Part shown: positions 45,103 through 53,470 of the stretch, one piece after another
Layout: every line of letters begins with the position of its first letter
Position numbering within the stretch: the first letter of the stretch is position 1
NCBI RefSeq assembly: GCF_003583405.1
Contig: NZ_QXEC01000032.1
Span: forward strand, 1 to 61,063
Direction of reading: 5' to 3'
Length of the DNA stretch: 61,063 bases
From: Micromonospora radicis
Lineage (GTDB): Bacteria > Actinomycetota > Actinomycetes > Mycobacteriales > Micromonosporaceae
Notes under the pieces: generated by a model
Databases searched by the model: none
The model's input: only the letters and a program-made list of their open reading frames with translations
What the model was told of the DNA's origin: nothing
Translations under genes and position numbers: made by a program

Positions 45103-47451
45103 TCACCCGGTCGCAACCTCCGCCGAGGATCGCAGCGTCCGACCACGCCCCCGACCGGGCCGCCGGCCCTCGTCCGTCGGGCTGCCGCCACCGTCACCCG
45201 GCACCACGACGTCGGCCGGCCGTGCGCCCTCGGCAGCCGCTGCCGTCGCGGCATCGTCGCCGACCGGCCCGGCGGCACCGTCGGCGCCCACCGACCCCGC
45301 GCCGCTGCACCGCGCCCCACCCGCCGCTACGGCGTCCTGCGGCCGGTCCGTGGCCGGTCGGGTCCGATCGGCGGCGTGGTCGAGCACCCGCAGCGCGGAC
45401 AGCGCCGCCATCGGCACCACCACCGCCGCCGCCGCTCCGGCCACGTCCAACGCCGAGGCGCCCAGCACACCGCCGATCCCGGCGGCCACCCCGGTGCCCG
45501 CCATCGCCGCCCGGATCGCCGGGTAGATGCCGAACAGCCGCATCAGCCCGCCCCACGGCTGCAGCAACGCGAACCACACCAGCAGCGCCCCGACCACCGC
45601 CAGCACGGTCAGTGGGCTGTTGACCAGCGTGTCGAAGTTGGCCGCGCTGGACCGCTGCACGGTCAACCCGCCGGTGCCGTCACCGAGCGCGGCGAGGAAC
45701 CGACCCAGGCTGCCCCGCTCGGCCGGCGCACGGTCCAGGTCCACCACGGCGAACCCGACCGTCACCGCCAACCCGGCCATCGCCGCCCACGCCAGCCGGG
45801 TCAGGGTCAACCAGCCACCCGCGCTGATCGCCGCGGCGACGCTCACCCCCGCGGTCAACGCGATCGCCCCGATCGAGTCGGCGCCTAGGTACGGGCTGCC
45901 GACCACCACCACGGCAGCCCCACCCACCGTCACCATCACCATCGGCCGCCAGCTCCGACGCACCTGCTGGGCCAGCCAACCCGCGGTCAACAACGCGGCG
46001 GCGACGAACACCCCGAGCCCGACCGTACCCAGTCCCGCGTACCGGCCCCCCTCCAACGCCGAGTAGCCGATCACCCCGTTGAGCTGCAACCGGGCCCCGG
46101 TGACCACATCCAGGCCGACCGCCAGCGTGGTCAGCCCGGCCACCGCGCCGAGTGGCCCCAGGGTGGTGCCGTACCCCGGTGCCAGCCGCACCAGCAACGT
46201 CGTCGCGGCCAGCAGCACAGCCGTCAGCGCCGCGAAGGACGCCGCCGGATAGGCGTTACGCCACCACGGCACGGCCTCGGCCAACAACGCCGCCGGAATC
46301 GCCAGCGCGGCGGCGACCAGCAGCACCTCCACCGTCGCCACCACCCGCCGCGACACCGGCTTCGGGCCGTGCGGGCCGGCGTGGCGCCGCGCCCGGCGCA
46401 GCAACGGCAGCACCGCCACCGCCAGCACCACCTGCACCACCGCCAGCAGCGTGAAGAAGTCCCCGGCCACCTCCCGCTGCGCGGCGGCCTCCCGGTCCGC
46501 GTCGGCCGGCTCCGCGATCGCCGCGGCCAGATCGTCCGGCCGGCCACCCACCGACTCGGCGGGCCGGCCCAGAAACGGCCGGTCCGGCATCGGCCGCCCC
46601 AGCACCGTCAACGCCGTCGGCGCGATATCGATCAACTGCAGGTAGCCGCGCCGGCCGGTGGTCGGCGACGTCAACCAGCCGTCCTCCCACCCCGGGCCGT
46701 CGGCGATGGCCAGGTGCAGCCGCGACGGCCGTTGCGTGTCGGAGACCCCGGCCACGATCACCAGCGAGTTCGGTGGCCGCGCCGCCAGCACCCGGGCGAG
46801 CTGCGCGTCGGCGGCGCGGGCCGCGGCGGCCCGCACCGACTCATCGGTGCCGGCGACCGTACCGAGGTCGACGATGCTGAGTACACAGGAGCCCAGCAGG
46901 CCGGCCGGATCCGCCGGCAGCGTCGGCTCGTACCGGTCGACCCGGCCGAACGGCCGCGCCGCCGCCACCGCCGCACCGGGGCCGACCGCCACCGAACACC
47001 GCACCGACTCCGACAACGCGCCGGGTACCGTGCCCCACGGCAACCGCTCCTGGTTGTGCAGGACGACACCCTCCTGCTCCGGCAGGTTCGCCCCGATCCG
47101 GTCGGGCTCCTCCACCGTCACCTCGGCCGGCGGACACTCCCCACCGGGCCGGGCACCGCTCCACCCGGCGAAGCTGCCCGCCCCCAGCGTCAACCAACCG
47201 TCCAGCGGGCAGGTGGGCCGGTACGCCGAACGCACCGACAGCGACCCGATCGACCCGTCCCGGGCCATCCGCCACAGCGTCGGGGTGCGTTCGGCGTCCA
47301 CGTCGTCCCAGCGCAGCCCGGCCACCCCGACCAGCACCACGTAGTCGGCGCTGCGCTGTGGCGGTGGCGCCTGCGGCCCGGCCGCCAGCGCGGTGATGCC
47401 CAGCACCACCACGACCAGGGTGAGCAGGACCGGAGCGACTCGACGCAGCAT
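45103..47451 (-). CDS. Polytopic membrane protein with alkaline-phosphatase-like ectodomain
   Basis: About 782 residues from ATG 47451, which overlaps the upstream stop (TGATG). One N-terminal helix (VAPVLLTLVVVVLGITALAA) leads to an extracytoplasmic domain of roughly 300 residues. That domain has sulfatase/alkaline-phosphatase superfamily features: VLVGVAGLRWDDV, ERTPTLWRMARDGS, and later PTALTVLGRPMPDRPFLG. At least nine membrane helices follow from about 340. The arrangement suggests a membrane-bound transferase or hydrolase acting on envelope phospho-groups or saccharides outside the cell. The catalytic metal ligands are not all assigned. It is co-transcribed with a GT4, a MurJ-like and a MraY-like gene. 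Confidence 0.75.
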   Translation of the reverse strand: MLRRVAPVLLTLVVVVLGITALAAGPQAPPPQRSADYVVLVGVAGLRWDDVDAERTPTLWRMARDGSIGSLSVRSAYRPTCPLDGWLTLGAGSFAGWSGARPGGECPPAEVTVEEPDRIGANLPEQEGVVLHNQERLPWGTVPGALSESVRCSVAVGPGAAVAAARPFGRVDRYEPTLPADPAGLLGSCVLSIVDLGTVAGTDESVRAAAARAADAQLARVLAARPPNSLVIVAGVSDTQRPSRLHLAIADGPGWEDGWLTSPTTGRRGYLQLIDIAPTALTVLGRPMPDRPFLGRPAESVGGRPDDLAAAIAEPADADREAAAQREVAGDFFTLLAVVQVVLAVAVLPLLRRARRHAGPHGPKPVSRRVVATVEVLLVAAALAIPAALLAEAVPWWRNAYPAASFAALTAVLLAATTLLVRLAPGYGTTLGPLGAVAGLTTLAVGLDVVTGARLQLNGVIGYSALEGGRYAGLGTVGLGVFVAAALLTAGWLAQQVRRSWRPMVMVTVGGAAVVVVGSPYLGADSIGAIALTAGVSVAAAISAGGWLTLTRLAWAAMAGLAVTVGFAVVDLDRAPAERGSLGRFLAALGDGTGGLTVQRSSAANFDTLVNSPLTVLAVVGALLVWFALLQPWGGLMRLFGIYPAIRAAMAGTGVAAGIGGVLGASALDVAGAAAAVVVPMAALSALRVLDHAADRTRPATDRPQDAVAAGGARCSGAGSVGADGAAGPVGDDAATAAAAEGARPADVVVPGDGGGSPTDEGRRPGRGRGRTLRSSAEVATG

Positions 47452-48599
47452 CACCGACGTCCCGTCGACGGCGCGTCGGCGTCCGGCGTGGCCACCTCGG
47501 CGTAGAGCGCGACCAGTTGGGCGACGGTCTGCGCCTCGGTCGGCCACGTCGCCGCCCGCGCCGCGCCCCGCCGACCCAACTCGACCCGGCCCGGTTCGTC
47601 GTCCAGCAGCGCCCGCACCGCCGCGTCGAGCGCGTCGACGTCACCCGGCGGCACCAGCACAGCGGCGTCGCCGACCAGGTCGGGCAGCCCACCCACCGCA
47701 GTCGCCACCAGCGGTACGCCGACCCGCAGCGCCTCCTGCGCGAACAACTGCCGGGCCTCCCAGTCGCTGGTCACCACCGCCAGGTCCGCCCCCGCCAGCA
47801 GGTCCGCCACGTCGGTACGGTGCCCGAGCAGCGTCACCGGCGCGCGGGCGGCACTGATCCGGGCCGCCAACGGCAGGTATGCCGGGCCGCTGCCGGCGAT
47901 CACCACGACCGGCGGTGGGGTGCGCTCTCGCCACCGGGCGGCGGCGTCGATCAGCACGTCGTAGCGTTTCTGCGGATGCAACCGGCCCACCGACAGGATC
48001 ATCGGCTGTTCGGCGGTGACGGCGAACTCGGCGCGCACGGCCGCCCGGCGGCGTCGCGGCGCCGGCAACTCGGGCGCGGCCACCGGTGCCAGCCGGACAT
48101 CCGCCGCACCCAGCGCCACGGCCCGCTCGACCAGGTCGGCGGAGGCACCCAGGCTCACCCGGGCGCCGCGCGCCACGACCCGCTCGACCAGCCGGGACAA
48201 CCCGCCGCGTAGGCCACCGGCGAGCACCGCGTTGTGCCAGGTCACCACCAGTGGGACGGCCGGTCGGGCGAGCACCGCGACCAGCCCGGCCCGCAGCCCG
48301 TGCGCGTGCAACACCCGGACCTGCTCGGCGGCGAGTACCCGACGCAGCGCCCCGACCGCCCGGGCGTCGCCCGGGGTGGGACTGGCCGGAATCTCCACCG
48401 GCGTGAACCGGGCACCGGCGGCCACGAAGTCGAACTGGTCCTGCGTCGCCGCCGGCCCGCACACCAGCACCGGCTGCCCGGCGGCGGTCAACCCGCGGGT
48501 CAACGCCCGTACGTGTTGGCCGACCCCACCGGTACTGGAGGCCAGCAGCAGCACCACCGTGCCCGGTCCCGCGCCCCTCGACGCACTGTCCGCACTCAC
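47451..48599 (-). CDS. Glycosyltransferase family 4-like protein
   Basis: A 382-residue GT-B glycosyltransferase. The N-terminal domain begins LLLASSTGGVGQHVRALTRG, and VLHAHGLRAGLVAVL is present. The C-terminal donor domain holds SVGRLHPQKRYDVLIDA, TLLGHRTDVADLLAGADLAV and the EALRVGVPLVATAVGGLPDL region with the family's conserved Glu. It transfers a nucleotide-activated sugar, in the cytoplasm, to an unknown acceptor. GTG 48599 overlaps the MurJ-like stop (GTGA). With MraY/WecA-like and flippase-like neighbours, the acceptor is plausibly a polyprenyl-linked glycan. Confidence 0.88.
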   Translation of the reverse strand: MSADSASRGAGPGTVVLLLASSTGGVGQHVRALTRGLTAAGQPVLVCGPAATQDQFDFVAAGARFTPVEIPASPTPGDARAVGALRRVLAAEQVRVLHAHGLRAGLVAVLARPAVPLVVTWHNAVLAGGLRGGLSRLVERVVARGARVSLGASADLVERAVALGAADVRLAPVAAPELPAPRRRRAAVRAEFAVTAEQPMILSVGRLHPQKRYDVLIDAAARWRERTPPPVVVIAGSGPAYLPLAARISAARAPVTLLGHRTDVADLLAGADLAVVTSDWEARQLFAQEALRVGVPLVATAVGGLPDLVGDAAVLVPPGDVDALDAAVRALLDDEPGRVELGRRGAARAATWPTEAQTVAQLVALYAEVATPDADAPSTGRR

Positions 48600-50245
48600 C
48601 GGGACACCGTCTCCTTCCCGTCGTCGCGTCCACCCCGTACGCGGGCCCGACGCAGCCGTCGTCGCAGCGCGGCCAGCACCGGACGCAGATCCTGCCGGTC
48701 GACCAGCCAGACCACGCCGAGGAACACGACGCCGACCAGGACTGCCGACAGCATGCCCTGCGTCAGGACCATCCACCGCGCCGGGGTGCCGTCCCCGGCG
48801 CCGGTCAACCGCAGCAGCGCCAGCGCCGCGCCGGCACCCGCCGTACCCGCCAGCAGCCCCGCCCCACCGGCGCGCGCGGCACCGGCCAACGCCACCGGCC
48901 CGGCGGCCCGCCGCACCGCCACCAGCAGCAGCGCGCCGAGCACCAGCATCCCCACCGAGTTCGCCAGCGCCACCGCGAGTACCCGGTCGGCCACCGGCAA
49001 CAGCACCGACAGCGGCCACAGCGCCACCGGCACCACCAGCCAACCGGCGCTGATCGCGGCGGTGGCCGACCGCGTCGCGCCGCGGGCGTACAGGGCCCGG
49101 GACAGCACCGCGAACAGGCCGTAGCCGAGCAGCCCGGGAGCGTAGCCGGCGATGGCGGCAGCGGTGGCGGCGGCGTCCAGGGGGAAGAACCGCCCGATCG
49201 GGCCCGCCACCCCGATCAGCACCGCGATGCCGAGGAAGCTGAGCAGCAGTACGCCGCGCAGGGTTCCGGACAGCGTGCGGTGGTAGGTCCGCTCGTCGCC
49301 ACCGGCGGCGGCCGCGGCGAGGGTGGGGTAGGCGGCGGTGGCCAGCGGCACCGCCAGCACCGCCCAGGGCAGCAGGTAGAAGGTCTGGGCCAGGTTGAAC
49401 ACCTGTGGTGCCGCGGTCAGCCCACCGGAGATCCGGTAGAGGATCACCGCCGTGGCCACCTGCTGGGCGGTGACGGTCACCACCCCGGCCACCGCCAGGC
49501 CCCCCACCCGGGCCCGCGCGTCGGCCGGGAACACGTACCCGTACCGTGGGCGCAGCCGCAGCCCCCGCAGCGGGATCAGCAGCGACAGCGACAGCACCAC
49601 CACCCCGAGGGTGGTGCCCGCCGACAGGATCAGCTCCGCGCCACGGCCGGCCTGCGCCACGCTCGCCCCGGGCCCGGCGACACCGGCGAAGACCAGGTAC
49701 ACAACGATCACCGTGAGGCTGGACAGCAGCGGCGCGATCACCGGCCAGGCGAAGCGGCGGTGCGCCTGCAGCACTCCGGTGAACACGATGCCGACGCCGT
49801 AGAGCGGCAACTGCGGCGCGAAGACCCGCAGCATCCGGGCACCGGCGGCCAGTTCCTCCGGTGACCGGTTGTCGCCGATCAGCGCGATCACCGGGTCGGC
49901 GCACAGGGCCACCACCACCGCCAGCGGCACCAGCAGGGTCAGCGTCCAGGTCAGCAGGGCACCGGTGGTGGCCGCCACCGCCCGCCGGTCACCGGCCGCG
50001 ACGGCGGCGGCCAGCAGCGGTACGACCAGGCTGGCCAGCGCCCCACCGGCCACGATCTCGAAGATGATGTTGGGGATGGTGTTGGCCAGGACGTACATCG
50101 CGCCCAGGTCGCTGTCCTGCACCACCCAGGTGAACACCGCGGTACGCCCGAACCCGGCGACCCGGCTGAGCACGGTGAGTACGGCGATGAGCGCGGCCGC
50201 TCCGGCCACCCGGCCGGCGCCGGCGAGGGGGGCCGGTCTGCTCAC
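48596..50245 (-). CDS. MurJ-like (MVF family) lipid-linked glycan flippase
   Basis: About 549 residues from GTG 50245, one base after the preceding stop, with about fourteen membrane helices. The MVF pattern is clear: LSRVAGFGRTAVFTWVVQD in helix one, AMYVLANTIPNIIFEIVAGG, and FAPQLPLYGVGIVFTGVLQA. MurJ proteins flip lipid II across the membrane. Because a WecA/MraY-like enzyme and a GT4 lie alongside, this copy may flip another polyprenyl-linked saccharide; many actinomycetes also have a separate MurJ near the origin. Confidence 0.85.
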   Translation of the reverse strand: MSRPAPLAGAGRVAGAAALIAVLTVLSRVAGFGRTAVFTWVVQDSDLGAMYVLANTIPNIIFEIVAGGALASLVVPLLAAAVAAGDRRAVAATTGALLTWTLTLLVPLAVVVALCADPVIALIGDNRSPEELAAGARMLRVFAPQLPLYGVGIVFTGVLQAHRRFAWPVIAPLLSSLTVIVVYLVFAGVAGPGASVAQAGRGAELILSAGTTLGVVVLSLSLLIPLRGLRLRPRYGYVFPADARARVGGLAVAGVVTVTAQQVATAVILYRISGGLTAAPQVFNLAQTFYLLPWAVLAVPLATAAYPTLAAAAAGGDERTYHRTLSGTLRGVLLLSFLGIAVLIGVAGPIGRFFPLDAAATAAAIAGYAPGLLGYGLFAVLSRALYARGATRSATAAISAGWLVVPVALWPLSVLLPVADRVLAVALANSVGMLVLGALLLVAVRRAAGPVALAGAARAGGAGLLAGTAGAGAALALLRLTGAGDGTPARWMVLTQGMLSAVLVGVVFLGVVWLVDRQDLRPVLAALRRRLRRARVRGGRDDGKETVSR

Positions 50246-50246
50246 G

Positions 50247-51113
50247 TCAGTCGGCGCGGCGGCCCAGCGCGTCGAGTTCACGCAGCCCCGGGGTGTTCGC
50301 GATGACCTTCGTGAAGCTGACCTTCTCGCTGGCGGCGGTCAGGCCGGCGAGCACCGCGAGCAGGCCGGCGCGACCGACCGGGCCGGTCCGGGCCGCCAAC
50401 GCCACGCCGAGCACCGCGCCGAGGGCGTTGGCGCCGCTGTCGCCGAGCATCACGTCCTCGTTCAGGTCGGCGGGCAGCACCCCGGCGGCGGCGCCGACCG
50501 CACCGGCGGCGATCCCACCGTGCCTGCCCCCGGTCAGCGGCGCACCGAGCAGCAGGGCGGACTTCGCCGCCCGGCCCGGCCGCAGGTCCAGCAGGTTGAT
50601 CAGGTTGGCGGTGCCGGCCACCACGCCCGCGCCCAGCAGCACGTCCACGCCGCGGACCCACGGACCCTGCCGCCGCCGGCCACGGTGACCGGCCACGCCC
50701 GGATCGGCGGCCAGCAGCGTCGCGGCGCCGAGACCGGCCGCACCCACCCCGACGATCTTGACCAGGCCGGCGCTGACCCTCCCCTGCCGCAGCGCGGCGA
50801 GGTGCCCCTGGAAGCCCTTGTCCGCCTTCTGCTCCGGCCGGGCGCCGACCACGTCGTCGTAGAGGCCGACGGCACCGGCACCGAGACCGGCCAGCAGGCT
50901 CGCCGCCCCCGCCGGCACGCTGGCCGCCCCACCGGCCGCCGCCCCACCGGCCGCCACGGCGAGGGCCGGACCGGCGGCCAGGGTGACCGTACGGCCCCGG
51001 AAGTTGGTCCGCTGCAGCCCGGGCCCGGCCGGGGAGGTACGCACCTGCCGCAGCGCGTACCGGGCGGCAGCCGCCCCGATCCCCGCCACCAACAGCCGGC
51101 CGATGATGCTCAC
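50247..51113 (-). CDS. MraY/WecA-like polyprenyl-phosphate sugar-phosphate transferase homologue
   Basis: About 288 residues from GTG 51113, shorter than typical MraY. It has the family motifs in order: GLYDDVVG (about 85-95), NLINLLDLRPGRAAK and LGDSGANALGA. The helices are strongly Ala/Gly-rich and are presumed membrane-embedded. MraY/WecA enzymes move a sugar phosphate from a nucleotide sugar onto a polyprenyl phosphate. This member could start the lipid-linked glycan handled by the adjacent GT4 and MurJ-like proteins. The reduced length and unusual composition leave activity unproven. Confidence 0.75.
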   Translation of the reverse strand: MSIIGRLLVAGIGAAAARYALRQVRTSPAGPGLQRTNFRGRTVTLAAGPALAVAAGGAAAGGAASVPAGAASLLAGLGAGAVGLYDDVVGARPEQKADKGFQGHLAALRQGRVSAGLVKIVGVGAAGLGAATLLAADPGVAGHRGRRRQGPWVRGVDVLLGAGVVAGTANLINLLDLRPGRAAKSALLLGAPLTGGRHGGIAAGAVGAAAGVLPADLNEDVMLGDSGANALGAVLGVALAARTGPVGRAGLLAVLAGLTAASEKVSFTKVIANTPGLRELDALGRRAD

Positions 51114-51203
51114 GCGCTCGCCTCGCTCCGCTCGCTCACCCGGTCCCCTTCTGCCAGTCGGGCACACATCGTCAAGCATCGGGCACCGGGTACGCCCGGT
51201 GAC

Positions 51204-52145
51204 TCACTGGGGCAGTCTAGGCACCAGCGACGCGGCGTTGTCGCCGACGCCGTACTGGCCGGCCTTACGCTCGGTGAGCTGCTGCACCAACGCCAGCGTG
51301 GTGACCAGCTGGCCCTGCACGGTGTTGGCGTTGTCGACGGTCGAGATGGTCTGCGCGAGCACCGCGTCGCCGCGCACGAAGGCCACCAGGTTGCCGTCGG
51401 CCGAGCCGTTGCCGGCCACCACGATCCCACCGGTCCGGTCGAACTGCTCGGCGATCTTGACCACCGACTCGTCCTTCTTCGCCGAGTCCTTGTCCACGTA
51501 CGGCGGCCCGCTGACGATCACCACCGCCTCCGCGGCAGCGGTGATCCGGTCCGTACTGGTCAGGTAGTTGGCGTTGCTGTACGCGGCCAGCACCGCCCGC
51601 CGGTCGGCCTCGGTGACCGGCTCGGCGCCGGCCGGCCGGTCCAGCAGCACGGTGGCCAGCAACGCGCTGGAGGTCTCCACGCCGTGGCCGTTGCCGGGCA
51701 GCCCGCCGGTCGGCGCGCCGGTCGGCCGCGCCGCGGTGACCGCCAACTCCAGCAGGTTGTTGTTGTTCTCCGGGTTGATGAACTTGTCCTGCAGGTCGAC
51801 GCGTCCGGTGAGGTCCACCCCGGCGAGCTGCAGCATCTTGAGCACACCCTCGGCGTGGTCGCGGCCGGTCGGCGTGGTCAGCAGCAGCACCCGCTTGCCG
51901 GTCAGCGTGCCCGGCAGCATCACCTGGGCCATCTCGGCGGCGAACTCCTCCTCCAGCTCCAGCTCCCGCTGCATGTTCTGGACCGTCTGACGCATCTGCT
52001 GGTTGTCCTTGCGCAGCGAGTTGACGGTGTTGTTCAGCGAGTCCGCCACCGGGCCGTTGAGGGCCGCTGTGCCGACGACCAGGCCGATCGCCAAGGCGAG
52101 GAAGACCGCGGTCAGGGACACCACGTGGTACCGGAAGTTGATCAC
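51204..52145 (-). CDS. MctB/SteB-like envelope protein (Rv1698 family)
   Basis: A 313-residue protein with an N-terminal signal anchor (VVSLTAVFLALAIGLVVG), a coiled coil at about 35-75 (LRKDNQQMRQTVQNMQREL), and a mixed alpha/beta domain in which GNGSADGNLVAFVRGDAVL recurs in the family. The M. tuberculosis homologue MctB (Rv1698) is tied to copper tolerance. The Corynebacterium homologue SteB works with SteA in cell division. Micromonosporaceae lack a mycolate outer membrane, so the division-related role seems more apt; this is inference. It lies directly downstream of steA. Confidence 0.85.
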   Translation of the reverse strand: MINFRYHVVSLTAVFLALAIGLVVGTAALNGPVADSLNNTVNSLRKDNQQMRQTVQNMQRELELEEEFAAEMAQVMLPGTLTGKRVLLLTTPTGRDHAEGVLKMLQLAGVDLTGRVDLQDKFINPENNNNLLELAVTAARPTGAPTGGLPGNGHGVETSSALLATVLLDRPAGAEPVTEADRRAVLAAYSNANYLTSTDRITAAAEAVVIVSGPPYVDKDSAKKDESVVKIAEQFDRTGGIVVAGNGSADGNLVAFVRGDAVLAQTISTVDNANTVQGQLVTTLALVQQLTERKAGQYGVGDNAASLVPRLPQ

Positions 52146-52172
52146 GCTTGCAGCCTCTTGATCGGTCGGGAG

Positions 52173-53351
52173 CTAGAAGAGCTGGCCGAGCTGGAACACA
52201 AAATTGTCCCACCACTCGGAGACCACACCCAGGTACGCCTTGCCGACGGTGGAGACGGCCACCGCCGAGGCCATGGCCGCGATCGCCGAGAGCACCAGCA
52301 ACAACAGCGAGGAACCCGAGATGCCCTGCCGGTAGAGCCGGCTGACGCCCTTGGCGTCGACCAGCTTCCCACCGACCTTGAGCCGGGTCAGGAACGTCGA
52401 GGCCATGCCGCCGCGGCCCTTGTCCAGGAACTCCACCAGGGTGGCGTGCGTGCCCACCGCCACGATCAACGACGCACCCTTCTCGTCGGCCAGCAGCATG
52501 GCGAGATCCTCACTGGTGGCGGCGGCGGGGAAGGTCAGCGCCGGCACCCCCAGACCGTTGACCCGCGGCAGCCCGGGCGCCCGACCGTCCGGGTACGCGT
52601 GCACGATCACCTCGGCACCACACCGCAACGCGTCGTCGGTGACCGAATCCATGTCACCAATGATCATGTCCGGGGTGTAGCCCGCCTCGACCAACGCGTC
52701 GGCGCCCCCGTCGACACCGATCAGCACCGGCTTGAACTCCCGGATGTACGGGCGCAGCACATCCAGATCGGCCTTGTAGTCGTAGCCCCGGACCACGATC
52801 AGGCAGTGCCGGCCCTGGATCTCGGTGGCGATCTCCGGCACGCCGACGCCGTCGAGCAGCAGGTCGCGTTCCTGCCGCAGGTAGTCCATGGTGTTGGCGG
52901 CGAACGCCTCCAACTGCACCGACAGTCCCTCCCGGGCGTCGGTCATCGCCTTGGCCACACTCTCGGCGTCCTGCAGGCTGCCGTGCGCCACCGGCTCGTC
53001 ACCCAGGTAGACCGTGTTGCCCTCGATCCGCACCGTGTCGCCCTCGCGGACCCGCTCGAAGATCCCCTCACCGAGGTCGTCCAGCAGCGGGATGCCCGCC
53101 GCGACCAGCACCTCCGGCCCGAGATTCGGATACCGGCCGGAGACCGACGGCTTGGCGTTGAGCACCGCACCGACACCGACCGCCACCAGCGAGTCGGCGG
53201 CGACCCGGTCCAGGTCGACATGGTCGATCACCGCAATGTCGCCGGGGCGGAGCCGGCCGACCAGCCGTTTCGTACGGCGATCGAGGCGCGTGGTGCCGAG
53301 GATTCGTCCCGGTTCCGCGTTCCGGGCCCGGCGCAACGTGGGTAGACGCAT
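52173..53351 (-). CDS. steA: SteA-like division-associated membrane protein (thiamin pyrophosphokinase-like fold)
   Basis: About 392 residues from ATG 53351 (ATG 53360 is an alternative). The N-terminal domain has LVGRLRPGDIAVIDHVDLDR. A pyrophosphokinase-like domain contains VLIGVDGGADALVEAGYTPD and IIGDMDSVTDDAL. A C-terminal membrane helix (SSLLLLVLSAIAAMASAVA) and short amphipathic end follow. Homologues (Rv1697, corynebacterial SteA) influence cell separation; thiamin pyrophosphokinase activity is not expected in this subfamily. The steA-steB-like order is conserved. Confidence 0.88.
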   Translation of the reverse strand: MRLPTLRRARNAEPGRILGTTRLDRRTKRLVGRLRPGDIAVIDHVDLDRVAADSLVAVGVGAVLNAKPSVSGRYPNLGPEVLVAAGIPLLDDLGEGIFERVREGDTVRIEGNTVYLGDEPVAHGSLQDAESVAKAMTDAREGLSVQLEAFAANTMDYLRQERDLLLDGVGVPEIATEIQGRHCLIVVRGYDYKADLDVLRPYIREFKPVLIGVDGGADALVEAGYTPDMIIGDMDSVTDDALRCGAEVIVHAYPDGRAPGLPRVNGLGVPALTFPAAATSEDLAMLLADEKGASLIVAVGTHATLVEFLDKGRGGMASTFLTRLKVGGKLVDAKGVSRLYRQGISGSSLLLLVLSAIAAMASAVAVSTVGKAYLGVVSEWWDNFVFQLGQLF

Positions 53352-53470
53352 CGTGACCATCCTGGCATGTGAGGCAGGCGAATCTGTCGCGACATGCCTG
53401 AGCAGGGCCGCCTACCCAGGGAAGCACATACGGGCGAAGGCCGGTGTGCCTCCGCTCACAATCGGCGCCC

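Noticed and set aside
49869..53345. A 1,158-codon open frame on the plus strand
   Set aside because: It lies opposite the MurJ-like, MraY-like, mctB-like and steA genes; its His/Gln/Arg-rich translation is the usual high-GC antisense artefact.
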